Below, piece by piece: positions 1-9,361 of a stretch of DNA of 38,256 bases. The DNA comes from Gemmatimonadota bacterium (GTDB lineage Bacteria; Gemmatimonadota; Gemmatimonadetes; Gemmatimonadales; Gemmatimonadaceae). The stretch covers positions 1-38,256 of the forward strand of contig CANIWQ010000013.1 of assembly GCA_947471365.1 (NCBI GenBank), read 5' to 3'. Position 1 is the stretch's first letter. Every line of letters begins with the position of its first letter. The position numbers and the translations under genes are program-made. Under the pieces are notes generated by a model. The model saw only the letters and a program-made list of their open reading frames with translations, did no database searches and had not been told where the DNA came from.

Positions 1-2195
1 CGGAGGGGGTGCTCACGCGGCTGATTCAGGACGACCCGTCGCTCGAGGGGATTGGGCTCGTGGTGTTCGATGAGTTTCACGAGCGGAATCTCGTGGCGGA
101 TCTTGGGTTGGCGCTCGCGTTACAATCCGCGGAGTTGTTGCGCCCCGACCTGCGGTTGCTCGCCATGTCGGCCACGCTCGACGGCGAGGCGGTGGCGCGC
201 CTGCTGGGCGGGGCGCCGATGATTACGAGCCAGGGGCGTGCCTATCCCGTGGAAACGGTGTATGTGCCGCGGCGCGCGGATGTGTGGATTGAGCCAACCA
301 TTGCGACCGTAGTGGAACGTGCGCTTGCGGATCACGAGGGCGATGTGCTCGTCTTTCTTCCGGGTGCTGCGGAAATTCGGCGCACGGCAAGCGCGCTCGC
401 CGGGCGCGACCTCCCCCCGCGCACGAGCATCTATACGCTCCACGGCACCCTGCCCCTCGAGGAACAGGACCGCGCGATTGCGCCGAGCCCACCGGGCTGC
501 CGCAAAGTCGTGCTCGCCACGTCGGTGGCGGAAACGAGTTTGACCATCGAGGGTGTCCGCGTGGTGGTGGATAGCGGACTCGCGCGCGTGCCACGGTTTT
601 CGGCGCGGTCGGGCATGCAACGACTCGAGACGGTGCGCGTTTCGCAGGACGCGGCAGAACAGCGGCGCGGTCGAGCCGGACGCGTGGCGGCGGGCTTCTG
701 CTATCGTCTGTGGAGCGAAGGGGAGCATGCCTCGTTGCCCGAGCGGCGCCCGCCGGAAATTCTCGAAGCGGACCTCGCCCCACTCGCGCTGGAGCTGGCG
801 GCGGCTGGTATCGACGATCCCGCCACCCTCGCGTGGATCGATGCGCCGCCGGCGGGCACGTACGCGCAGGCCCGCGCGCTCCTCGCGTCGCTCGGCGCGC
901 TCAATGCCGAGTTGCGCATCACGCCGCACGGGCGGCGCATGGCGGGTGTAGGGATTCATCCGCGGCTGGCGCATCTCGTGATTCGCGGCATCGAGATGCA
1001 GTGCGGTGCCCTCGCGTGCGACGTCGCGGCCCTGCTCGCCGAACGCGATCTGTTGCGGGGCGACGCGGCGCGCGGTGATTCAGACTTACGCACGCGAGTG
1101 GAACTGCTCCGCGCGCCCGGCGCGGAGCACGACGCGCGCGTGGACCGTGGCCGACTCTTTCAGATTCGAGACGAAGCGCGGCGACTGCGCGGCGAACTCG
1201 GCGTACGCGGCGACGCAGAGGATGTGGATCGCGACGCACGGTGCGGAGACCTCGTGGCGCTGGCGTACCCGGACCGCGTGGCGCTCTCGCGCGGCGGGCG
1301 CACACGGTTTGTGATGCGCAATGGCCGCGGCGCCAAGGTGGACGATGCCTCACCCCTCGCGGGCTCTCCTTGCTTGGCCATTGGCGACACCGACGGCGAT
1401 GGCGGCGAAGCCAAGGTGTACCGCGCGGTGCCGTTGACGCGCGAGCAACTTGAGACGCTCTTTGCCTCAGACATCGAGCGCGAAGAGGTGGTGGAGATTG
1501 ACGACGCCACGGGTGCCGTGCGGGCCATCACGCGCGAGCGCCTTGGCGCCCTTGTGCTGCGCGAACGCCCGCAACGCGAACCGAATGCCGATGCGATGCG
1601 CCGCGCCATGCTGGACGCGGTGCGCCGCGCTGGCGTGGCCGCGTTGCCGTGGAGCGACGGTGCGCGACGCACGCGCGAGCGCATGGCCTTCGTGCGTACG
1701 ATCCATGCGGATTGGCCAGACGTCTCCGACGACTCGCTGCTCGCCGACCTCGACCAGTGGCTCGGCGCGCACCTCAGCGGCGTGCGCAAGCGCGCTGACC
1801 TCGCCAAGCTCGACCTCGGCAGCTTTCTGCTCGATCTCCTCGACTGGAAGCAACGGGCCGCGCTCGATTCGCTGGCGCCCACGCATCTCACGGTGCCGAG
1901 CGGGTCGCGGATTCCGGTGGATTACGCCAATCCGGAGAGCCCTGCCCTGTCTGTGCGATTGCAGGAAATGTTTGGGGCGTCGGACACGCCGCGTGTCGGG
2001 GGCGAGCGAGTGGCCGTCACGCTCCATCTGCTTTCCCCGGCCCATCGGCCGGTGCAGGTAACGCGGGATCTCGCTGGGTTTTGGCGCGGTTCGTATTTCG
2101 AGGTACGGAAGGATATGCGGGGGCGGTACCCGCGGCACTATTGGCCCGACGACCCGCTGCAGGCCGAGCCGACGAAGCGCGCCAAACCGCGGTAA
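1..2195 (+). CDS. hrpB: ATP-dependent helicase HrpB (5' end outside window)
   Basis: This is the C-terminal part of a DEAH/RHA-type helicase of the HrpB family. The reading frame is already open at the first base, so the N-terminus with the Walker A motif lies upstream of the window. Visible helicase motifs, in order, are DEFH (motif II, about residue 22 of the fragment), SAT (motif III, about 55), TSVAETSLTI (motif V, about 175) and QRRGRAGR (motif VI, about 220). The last 130 residues, including DLLDWKQR and the segment around VDYANPESP, match the HrpB-specific C-terminal domain. About 730 residues are present against a usual 800-850. The family is a presumed RNA helicase whose biological substrate is poorly known. 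The next gene starts 133 bases downstream on the same strand, with its own possible promoter. Confidence 0.93.
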   Translation, partial: EGVLTRLIQDDPSLEGIGLVVFDEFHERNLVADLGLALALQSAELLRPDLRLLAMSATLDGEAVARLLGGAPMITSQGRAYPVETVYVPRRADVWIEPTIATVVERALADHEGDVLVFLPGAAEIRRTASALAGRDLPPRTSIYTLHGTLPLEEQDRAIAPSPPGCRKVVLATSVAETSLTIEGVRVVVDSGLARVPRFSARSGMQRLETVRVSQDAAEQRRGRAGRVAAGFCYRLWSEGEHASLPERRPPEILEADLAPLALELAAAGIDDPATLAWIDAPPAGTYAQARALLASLGALNAELRITPHGRRMAGVGIHPRLAHLVIRGIEMQCGALACDVAALLAERDLLRGDAARGDSDLRTRVELLRAPGAEHDARVDRGRLFQIRDEARRLRGELGVRGDAEDVDRDARCGDLVALAYPDRVALSRGGRTRFVMRNGRGAKVDDASPLAGSPCLAIGDTDGDGGEAKVYRAVPLTREQLETLFASDIEREEVVEIDDATGAVRAITRERLGALVLRERPQREPNADAMRRAMLDAVRRAGVAALPWSDGARRTRERMAFVRTIHADWPDVSDDSLLADLDQWLGAHLSGVRKRADLAKLDLGSFLLDLLDWKQRAALDSLAPTHLTVPSGSRIPVDYANPESPALSVRLQEMFGASDTPRVGGERVAVTLHLLSPAHRPVQVTRDLAGFWRGSYFEVRKDMRGRYPRHYWPDDPLQAEPTKRAKPR

Positions 2196-2316
2196 CGGCC
2201 GCCGTTTCGCTCGTTGGCGCGCCGCAAAACCGGCGCCCGTTCGGAACCGTGCTGGATCGGTGCCGCAACGGTGCGGGAGCCGTGTTGGAGGCGTGTCGGC
2301 GGAGCGCGTGGTGGGG

Positions 2317-2328
2317 TATTTTCACTCT
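2317..2328 (+). promoter_or_regulatory. possible -10 element of a leaderless promoter
   Basis: TATTTT at 2317-2322 is followed by exactly six bases and then the ATG at 2329. This is where a sigma-70 -10 box would sit if transcription began at the start codon. No Shine-Dalgarno-like purine run lies just upstream of this ATG. No convincing -35 box is visible, so the call is tentative. Confidence 0.3.
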
Positions 2329-4548
2329 ATGGTATTCGCGCCCCCCCGGCTCCGCCTCGTATTGGCAGCGATGCTGCTCGCCAGCGCATGGCCGCAGACG
2401 GTGCGCGCGCAGCGGATTGCCTGCACCGCGCGCCATCCCATGGTGGACGCGGTGGCCATCACCGGCAATGCGCGCGTTTCGACGAGCGACCTTGAGCCGG
2501 TCATCCGCACGGAGCGTACGGGGCTTTGGCGGCGCTGGTTTGGATGGAACACCGGCACCCTCACCTGCCTCGACACCATCGAGTTGCGCTCCGATGCGAC
2601 GAACATTGCCGCGTTCTACGATTCGCGCGGCTACGCGGGCACTCGGGTACAGAGCACCGTCACCCGACGCGGCGATAAACGCGCGCAGGTGACCTTTGTG
2701 GTGCGCGAGGGGAATGCAGTTCGCATTAACTCTGTCGTCGTGGCGGGGCTGCCGGCTGAGGCGGCCGATGCCCGCGCGATTCAGCAACGGTTGCTGCGGA
2801 CGGTGTACGACGATTCCGTGCTGAAGTTTGTGCGCGACTCGGTACAGCAGTTGGTGAAGGAAGCGGGCTTTGCGCATGCACGAGAGCCGCTCGACTCGAG
2901 CCGACGCGATACCACGGCGCACCGCGGCACGGTGCACTTTGTGTTCCGGCCTGGGCCGGTGACGCGCATTGGAGCGATTGCCATTCGCTTCTCCGATTCC
3001 ACGCGGCCCCCTGCGCTCTCGGCAGACGCGGTGCGCGCGTTGCTGCGGCTACATAGTGGCGATCGCCTCGACTCGCGTGAAGTCGCCACGAGTCAGCGCG
3101 ACCTCTACGCCACGGAGTTGTACCGCACGGTGCGCATCGACAACGTGCCGGTCGACAGTACGCACGATTCGCTCGTAGTGCAGTTAGCCGAGGGTGACCG
3201 CCGTCGCCTGCGCACCACGGTGGGATGGGCCACCCTCGATTGTTTTCGCGCCTCGGCGCGATTGGTGGAGCAGAATCTCGCCAACACGGGAAACCGTCTC
3301 GAAGTCACGGCGAAGCTGTCGAAGATCGGTATGGCGCATCCGTTTGGCGGATTCTCCGGATTGTGCGCGTCGGAAACGCGCGACGACCCATTCAGCCGCA
3401 ACCTGAACTACTACGCCGGTGCGACGCTGAATCTGCGCGGCGTACTGGGCGCACAGTTGCGCCCGAGCCTCACGCTGTTCACTGAACGGCGCTCCGAACC
3501 CTTTGCGTATCAGCAGCAGACAGACGTCGGTGTGATTGCTGCTGTGGCGCGCGAACTCGGCACGCGGCTCGTTGGCACAGCGCAGTACCAGTACGTGGAC
3601 GGCAAAACGGTGGCGGACCGGTCGGTGAGCTGCACGACCTTCGGGTTCTGCCGTCTCGAAGATCTCACGAGCTTTGTGCTCCCGAGTCCCGTGCATACGA
3701 TTGGCGGCTCACTCGCGCGAAATCCGTTGTTACCCACGAGCGACCCCGACCACGGGTATCGCTGGCAAGTGGAGCTGCGCTACGGGCACACGCAGATTTC
3801 GCGCATCCTTCCCCTCGACTTTGCGCACATTCAGGGCGAGGCCGCGTCATACCGAGCCCTCGGCGACAATCTCGTGCTGGCCACTCGCGTACAGGCTGGG
3901 TTTGTCTTTGCGCCGAGTGATCGTTCGGTATTGTTGCCGCCACAGGAGCGGTTTTATGCCGGCGGGCAGAACACGGTGCGCGGCTTCGGGCAGAATCAAC
4001 TTGGCCCCGGTTCATACATCGTTGATTCGTATGTGACGCGCACGCTCGCCGATGGCACGGTCGTGGGTGAGGCTGGTGCAGCAAGTTCGGTGTTGCGCAT
4101 TGCCCCCAGCGGCGGCAACGCCATGTGGGTGGCGAATATTGAACTACGCACACGGCGCGGCTGGCCGGCCGACTTGTTGCATTGGGCCGCGTTCGTGGAC
4201 GCTGGGCAGGTCTGGAATTCCAATGATGTGTTCAGCGTGCTCAATGCGAAGCCGCGCGTCACACCAGGACTCGGCGTGCGACTCGTCACGCCCATCGGGC
4301 CATTCCGCGTGGACGTGGGATACAATCCGTATCCGCTGGCGTCTGGGCCAGCGTTTTACGTGGTGGGTGGTGATCTCGCGAACGGAGTGCTGGGCACGGT
4401 CACTTGCGTGAGCCCCGGCACCGCCGATCCGCTCCCCGGCAGTACGCATGCGGCCGCGCTGAGTTGCCCCGTGAGTTACACGCCGCTCAAGCGCGGCGGA
4501 CTGCTCCCGCGCCTCGCGTTCCACTTCAGCATTGGGAATGCGTTTTGA
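2329..4548 (+). CDS. tamA: Omp85 family outer membrane protein, TamA/BamA-like
   Basis: This is an Omp85-superfamily outer membrane protein that inserts or assembles other envelope proteins. The chosen ATG (739 residues) gives a typical Sec signal peptide with cleavage near residue 27 (VRA-Q); an in-frame start 69 bases upstream would bury it. Residues about 35-300 form POTRA-like repeats, for example the VDAVAITGNARVST segment. The rest is a 16-strand-type barrel. It carries the lid-loop motif VRGF at about 550-553 and ends in phenylalanine (FHFSIGNAF), as outer-membrane beta-signals do. The stop codon overlaps the start of the tamB-like gene, so the pair is probably translated together, and this favours TamA over BamA. 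A separate BamA elsewhere in the genome would be expected. A C7 run at 2341-2347 lies in the signal-peptide codons. Confidence 0.85.
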   Translation: MVFAPPRLRLVLAAMLLASAWPQTVRAQRIACTARHPMVDAVAITGNARVSTSDLEPVIRTERTGLWRRWFGWNTGTLTCLDTIELRSDATNIAAFYDSRGYAGTRVQSTVTRRGDKRAQVTFVVREGNAVRINSVVVAGLPAEAADARAIQQRLLRTVYDDSVLKFVRDSVQQLVKEAGFAHAREPLDSSRRDTTAHRGTVHFVFRPGPVTRIGAIAIRFSDSTRPPALSADAVRALLRLHSGDRLDSREVATSQRDLYATELYRTVRIDNVPVDSTHDSLVVQLAEGDRRRLRTTVGWATLDCFRASARLVEQNLANTGNRLEVTAKLSKIGMAHPFGGFSGLCASETRDDPFSRNLNYYAGATLNLRGVLGAQLRPSLTLFTERRSEPFAYQQQTDVGVIAAVARELGTRLVGTAQYQYVDGKTVADRSVSCTTFGFCRLEDLTSFVLPSPVHTIGGSLARNPLLPTSDPDHGYRWQVELRYGHTQISRILPLDFAHIQGEAASYRALGDNLVLATRVQAGFVFAPSDRSVLLPPQERFYAGGQNTVRGFGQNQLGPGSYIVDSYVTRTLADGTVVGEAGAASSVLRIAPSGGNAMWVANIELRTRRGWPADLLHWAAFVDAGQVWNSNDVFSVLNAKPRVTPGLGVRLVTPIGPFRVDVGYNPYPLASGPAFYVVGGDLANGVLGTVTCVSPGTADPLPGSTHAAALSCPVSYTPLKRGGLLPRLAFHFSIGNAF

Positions 4549-7500
4549 CACGCCGCGCGCGATTCCTGAAGATTGGGTTCGCTACGGCTGCATGCGTGGT
4601 CGCGTTGGCTGTTGCGATTCCACTGTTCGTGGTGCGCACCACGACCGGGCGTGATTGGCTACGGCGCACGTTGGTCGCGCAGGTCAATGCATCGCTTCAG
4701 GGGCGTGGCACCCTGCGACTGGCCCATCTCGACGGTGGGTTCGGCAGTCCGGTGGTGGCCGACTCGCTGACGCTGCTCGATGCGAAGGGCGCGCTGGCGA
4801 TGAAGGCGGCGCGCATCACGGTGGACGTGGATCTGTGGCGCGCCGTGCGCGGAGACGCGCGCATTCGCTGGCTGCTGATTGATCACCCCGAGGCTCGGCT
4901 CGTGCAGGACCGTGACGGGCGCTGGAATATTGACCGCATCTTCGCGTCAGGGCGACCCGCGAGCACGAGTCCCTCTGCCATGCGCGTGACGCTCGACAGC
5001 GCCGAAGTGCGCGAGGGGCGGTTGGAACTGGTGCAGCCCGACAGCGGCACCAAGCGTGACACGCACCGTGTGTTCAGCGGGCTCTCCGTAGCGCTTGGGA
5101 GCACGCGCATCATGGACCCTGCCGTCGCGGGTGGGGATGCGCTCCTCAAACGATTGGCGGTGGTCATCGACGCCCCGCCCGTGACGCTCCCGCTCGTCGC
5201 TGGGCGCGTGCGCTGGTGGAAGGACTCTCTCGCGCTCGACCTCCCTGAGTTGCGGCTTGGTGTTACGCATGGCCGAATGACCGGACGTGTGTCGTGGGCG
5301 GCTAAAGGCGAGGCGCGCATTGACCTGCAGGCGACGCTCGACACGATCGCGGTGAAGGAACTCGCCTGGATGTCGCCGCTGTTACCAAAGTCCGGCACCG
5401 GGAGCACGGAACTGCGTGTGCGGAATGCTGCCGAACGAGGCGCGCTCGCCTACGAACTCACGAAGCTCGACCTTCGCGCGTCGCAGTCGCGCCTCACCGG
5501 CGCGCTCACCGCCGTCGTGGGACGCACCGTGAGCATTCGCGATCTCGCGCTCACGGCGCAGCCGTTTGACGTGGCGCTGTTGCACGAACTGTTTGGCGAG
5601 TCGCTGCCGAAGAAGCCGTGGGATGGTTTTGTGGAAGGCACGGTGCGCGCCAGCGGCGGCCCTCTCCGCGCGATGGTGTTCGACACGATCGCCCTCACTT
5701 GGCATGATCGGCACGCCAAGGGCGCCATGGCACGCTTGACGATCAGCGGCGTGGTGGATGCATCGGGGCCCCAGACGGTGCTCCATGATTTTGCGGTGCG
5801 CTTTACTGACATGGACACGCGCGTCGCCGGTGCGGTGACGCCAGCGGCGGATTCGCTGCACGGCACGCTGCGCGGCTCGTTGGTGCTCGAGGGACCGACG
5901 AACAATCTGCGCTTTCACGATCTCGTGGCGTGGCACACCGATGGCCTTTTGCAGCCGTCGCGCGTGAGTGGTGCGGGACGCATTGCGTCGGACGTCACGA
6001 CGCCGTGGCTCGAAGCCACGCTGAGCCTCGACACGATCGCGCCGGCAACGCTTCTCCGCGGACGCACCGAGGTTCCGCTCCGCGGCGTGCTCACGGGTAC
6101 GCTCGACGTGCGCGCCACGGGCGACACGGTGCACTTAGAGAGTGCGTTGCGCGCCGGAAATGGACGCGCGCGATTCACCGGGCGCACCGTACTCGACAGC
6201 ACGCAGTTGATCATCACCGGCAGCGCACAGCTCTCGAACGTAGATCCGCGCGTCTTGTTTGCTCGACGCGACATCCCCGCCCTGCGCCTCGACGGCTCCG
6301 CCGCTGTGAACGTGGACGGGCCGGCGACGATGCCCGATGCCCACATCCTGCTCCACCTCGACACCACGAGCATCATTGGCGCCTCTCGCGTCCGCATGGG
6401 CACCGTGCGCGCCGGGTTCGACTCGACCGGTTTTCACGTGGACACCGCCGAACTCCACGCTGCCGATTGGCAGCTGAGTGCACGCGGCCATCTCGCGAGA
6501 CGCGGCGAGAGCGCGGACAGCATGACGCTACGTCTGCAGTTTGCCGCCGCCGATTCCCTGCGCTCACTCCTGCTCGACAGCCTTGGCCGCGCGGTTCTGG
6601 ACTCACTCCATGGCGCACTCACGGCGGACGGAGCGCTCGTGGGCTCGATGGAAAGTTTTCGCGCGCGCGGGACGATTGGCGTGCGTGACGCGCGGCGCGG
6701 TGACGTGGGCGTGCGCAATCTGATTGGGCGCGTCTCGCTCGACCGACTCCCCTCGAATGCCACGGGCGCCGTATCGCTGCTCGCGGATGTCGTCACTATT
6801 GGCGGCTTTGCGACCAACGACGTGGGAGTTACCACAACCATTACTGACGGACGCACCGCGGCCTTTGCAGCGCATGCACGCTCCGGCGACACCCTCTCCC
6901 TCGCCGTGCGCGGCACCGGCGTCCGAGATGGCGACGACGCCCGCTTCACCCTCGACTCGCTCGCGCTCGGGCTCGGTGACGGCCGCTGGACGCTCGAGCG
7001 CGCGGTGCACGGCACGGTGACGCCATCGCTCTTTGCTTTGGACTCCGTCGCGCTCGCGAGCACCGCGGGGGCACATGTACGCGGCACCCTCCACCTCCCA
7101 GACGCCGGCGAGGTGGCAGGATCGCTGCAGCTCGCCGGAGTGGGACTGTCGGAACTCGCCTTCACGGGGCTAATTGTACCGGACTTGGCAGGGATGGTGC
7201 GCGGATCGCTGCAACTCCGCGGCACGCGCGATGCGCCCATTATGGAGTTGGTGGCGTCACTCGATTCGATCTCCGTGAACGAGCACACCGCTCCGTCTAT
7301 TCGCGCGACCGTGCGGTACGCCGATCGGATGGCGCGCGTGTCGGTCAACGCGAGCACCGCCGCACACAATGCGCTCACGATTGACGGCACCGTGCCCGTC
7401 AATCTCTCCCTGCGCGCCGTGGACGACCGGCGTCCCAACGACCCATTTTCGCTCCGCGTGCGTGCCGACTCCCTGACCCTCGCCGACTTTGAGGGGCTCG

Positions 7501-8864
7501 TGCCGCGCGCCAGCGGGTTGGGCGGCGTGCTCCGCACCAACGTCGAACTCCGCGGCACCTGGAAGCAACTCAACGCCGTCGGTCCGCTCCGCATTGAGAA
7601 CGGGGCCTTCGACCTCCCCCGTGTGGGGTTTGTCGCGCGCCGCCTCTCGCTCGACGCGGAGTTGCAGCCCGACAGCATCACCCTCCGCCGCCTGCAGTTT
7701 GCCGACGACGATGATGGCCGCAACACCATCAACGCCGAGGGAACGCTGGTGCGTCGCAATGACCGGTGGATGGTGCGCGCCACGAGTACCGCGAGCAACT
7801 TCACCGTCGTGGACGACCCGCGCCTCGCCACAGCGGTCGCCAACTGGACGCTCTCGCTCAGTGGGCCGGTGCGCGAACCGACGCTTGGCGGCAGTGTCTC
7901 ACTCCCCCACGCGTTGTTTTTTATAGACAATCAGCGGCGCGCCCGCGTGGTGAACACTGCAGCCAGCGAAGACGCCGAGCTCGCCGTCGGCATGCCGATC
8001 ATGTCAGGATTGCGCGTGCAACTCGGCAATGACGTGCGGCTCAAGTCGCGCGAGGCGAACGTGCAACTGAGCGGCACGGTGGAGTTGGCGGGGCAGGCCA
8101 ACAATCCGTACATCCTCGGTGAGATTGACGCGAGCCGCGGCACCTACCGACTCGACCTCTCGATCCTCAAGCGTACCTTCCGCGTGGACAGCGGACTCGT
8201 GCGCATTGCCGGCACGAAGGACCAGCCGGCCGCGCTCAATATTTGGACGTCGTACCTCGTGCGCTCCAACGACGAAAACGATGCGCGCGATGTGCATATC
8301 ACCGCGCATCTCTCGGGGCTCTCGTCGGCGCCGCGACTCGACCTCTCGAGCGACCTCGGCAACGCGGTGGCGCAAAGCGAGATCATCAGCTATCTGGTGT
8401 TCGGCAGTCCGAGCTTCGCGCTCGACGGTCAGCAGAGCAACGCGGTTAAGACTGCAACGGCGGCACTCGTGCCCTCACTCGGCGGTCTGCTCGAGGGCGT
8501 GCTCGGCACGGTATTCCCGTTCTTCAGCAGCCTGCAAGTGACAACCGTAGCCGGCAGTGGACCGCAAAACATTGTAACGAGCCCGCTCGATGGCTTGCTC
8601 AATAGTTTCGCGATCACCGGCGGCCGGCAGATTGGCACCGACGCATTCCTGAATCTGTCAGGCGGCGTCTGCCGAGGGAGTCGGCTCGCGTCTACCCAGA
8701 GCCCGTCGGGGTGGTTTGGCGTGGCCGCCGAATATCGGCCGCGCCTCGGACTCGGCGCGGCCGCCAGCATGGAGCCCGGCTCGAGCCCGTGCAGCGGCGT
8801 CGGGCGCTTCTCGCGTACGTATCAGGTGGGCTTCGATCTGTTCCGCGAGTTCCGCTGGAAGTAG
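4545..8864 (+). CDS. tamB: Translocation/assembly module protein TamB
   Basis: This is a large AsmA-like, TamB-family protein of 1439 residues that probably bridges the inner and outer membranes, working with the Omp85 protein encoded just before it. I chose TTG at 4545 because it overlaps the upstream stop (TTGA) and has GGGA about 7 bases before it; no ATG is available nearby. One N-terminal membrane anchor lies at about residues 8-27. It is followed by over 1100 residues of repetitive beta-rich sequence with recurring LDS and LRG patterns, as expected for a beta-taco groove. The C-terminal DUF490/TamB domain is clear: GEIDASRGTYRLDL at about 1192 and SEIISYLVFGSPS at about 1279. Known family roles are autotransporter assembly and phospholipid transport to the outer membrane. 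Which of these applies here cannot be read from the sequence. Confidence 0.9.
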   Translation: MTRRARFLKIGFATAACVVALAVAIPLFVVRTTTGRDWLRRTLVAQVNASLQGRGTLRLAHLDGGFGSPVVADSLTLLDAKGALAMKAARITVDVDLWRAVRGDARIRWLLIDHPEARLVQDRDGRWNIDRIFASGRPASTSPSAMRVTLDSAEVREGRLELVQPDSGTKRDTHRVFSGLSVALGSTRIMDPAVAGGDALLKRLAVVIDAPPVTLPLVAGRVRWWKDSLALDLPELRLGVTHGRMTGRVSWAAKGEARIDLQATLDTIAVKELAWMSPLLPKSGTGSTELRVRNAAERGALAYELTKLDLRASQSRLTGALTAVVGRTVSIRDLALTAQPFDVALLHELFGESLPKKPWDGFVEGTVRASGGPLRAMVFDTIALTWHDRHAKGAMARLTISGVVDASGPQTVLHDFAVRFTDMDTRVAGAVTPAADSLHGTLRGSLVLEGPTNNLRFHDLVAWHTDGLLQPSRVSGAGRIASDVTTPWLEATLSLDTIAPATLLRGRTEVPLRGVLTGTLDVRATGDTVHLESALRAGNGRARFTGRTVLDSTQLIITGSAQLSNVDPRVLFARRDIPALRLDGSAAVNVDGPATMPDAHILLHLDTTSIIGASRVRMGTVRAGFDSTGFHVDTAELHAADWQLSARGHLARRGESADSMTLRLQFAAADSLRSLLLDSLGRAVLDSLHGALTADGALVGSMESFRARGTIGVRDARRGDVGVRNLIGRVSLDRLPSNATGAVSLLADVVTIGGFATNDVGVTTTITDGRTAAFAAHARSGDTLSLAVRGTGVRDGDDARFTLDSLALGLGDGRWTLERAVHGTVTPSLFALDSVALASTAGAHVRGTLHLPDAGEVAGSLQLAGVGLSELAFTGLIVPDLAGMVRGSLQLRGTRDAPIMELVASLDSISVNEHTAPSIRATVRYADRMARVSVNASTAAHNALTIDGTVPVNLSLRAVDDRRPNDPFSLRVRADSLTLADFEGLVPRASGLGGVLRTNVELRGTWKQLNAVGPLRIENGAFDLPRVGFVARRLSLDAELQPDSITLRRLQFADDDDGRNTINAEGTLVRRNDRWMVRATSTASNFTVVDDPRLATAVANWTLSLSGPVREPTLGGSVSLPHALFFIDNQRRARVVNTAASEDAELAVGMPIMSGLRVQLGNDVRLKSREANVQLSGTVELAGQANNPYILGEIDASRGTYRLDLSILKRTFRVDSGLVRIAGTKDQPAALNIWTSYLVRSNDENDARDVHITAHLSGLSSAPRLDLSSDLGNAVAQSEIISYLVFGSPSFALDGQQSNAVKTATAALVPSLGGLLEGVLGTVFPFFSSLQVTTVAGSGPQNIVTSPLDGLLNSFAITGGRQIGTDAFLNLSGGVCRGSRLASTQSPSGWFGVAAEYRPRLGLGAAASMEPGSSPCSGVGRFSRTYQVGFDLFREFRWK

Positions 8865-8880
8865 CGGCCGTCGCTACTTC
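8858..8880. terminator. hairpin spanning both stop codons of convergent tamB and mscL
   Basis: GAAGTAGCG at 8858-8866 and CGCTACTTC at 8872-8880 form a perfect 9-bp stem with a 5-base loop. The stem contains the TAG of tamB on one strand and the TAG of mscL on the other, so it could end transcription from both sides. There is no strong T-run on either side, so intrinsic termination is likely but not certain. Confidence 0.55.
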
Positions 8881-9179
8881 TTGGCGACCTGCTCTTCGCG
8901 CAACAGGAACTTGGCGATGGCCCACACGAGGAAGGCAACGATCAGAAAATCCACGGTCGCGCCGAGCACTTTGCCCATTTCGAATTTGATACCCACCAGC
9001 TCCGGCTTCCACTCGCGCCAGTCACCGCCAGCCGCTGAGCTCGCGCGCCCGACGATTGGCATCAGCACGCCGCTCACCACGGCGGTGACCAGATCGTTGA
9101 GCTTACCGCCAATGATCACCGCAATCGCGAGACCGACCACGCCGTAGTGCTTCAGAAAATTCGTGAATTCCTTGAGCAT
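8874..9179 (-). CDS. mscL: Large-conductance mechanosensitive channel MscL
   Basis: This is a short MscL-family protein (101 residues) that would open under membrane tension and release solutes during osmotic downshock. The first segment, MLKEFTNFLKHYGVVGLAIA, matches the N-terminal helix and the start of TM1, followed by VIIGGKLNDLV and LMPIVG. TM2 is VDFLIVAFLVWAIAKFLL, ending in a charged tail. The ATG at 9179 has AGGCGG about 6 bases upstream; a longer in-frame start adds 23 residues without family similarity. At 101 residues it is shorter than the usual 120-150. The family positions normally Arg-Gly-Asn before TM1 and Asp within it are replaced (His-Tyr-Gly, and Gly for Asp), so it is a divergent member. 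It stands alone, convergent with tamB. Confidence 0.85.
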   Translation of the reverse strand: MLKEFTNFLKHYGVVGLAIAVIIGGKLNDLVTAVVSGVLMPIVGRASSAAGGDWREWKPELVGIKFEMGKVLGATVDFLIVAFLVWAIAKFLLREEQVAKK

Positions 9180-9349
9180 TGTGTCCGCCTGTTTTCGAGT
9201 GGGGGGAAGTGCCGAGCATAGCATCGCGAGAGGACGTTGCGGGAGCAAGGGGGGGGGAACGCGCTCGGGGCCGCCAAGCCTGGATTCACAGGATGGACCG
9301 TTTGTGGACAGTCTTCGGACGCGCTGTTGTGGAGCGGCCCGTGGTAGCG

Positions 9350-9361
9350 TAGCTTCGCGGT
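9350..9361 (+). promoter_or_regulatory. possible -10 element of a leaderless promoter
   Basis: TAGCTT at 9350-9355 fits the TANNNT -10 pattern. It is followed by six bases and then the ATG at 9362, the same spacing as upstream of 2329. No ribosome binding site is visible before this start. The 182-base gap back to mscL also holds a run of nine G at 9249-9257. Confidence 0.3.
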
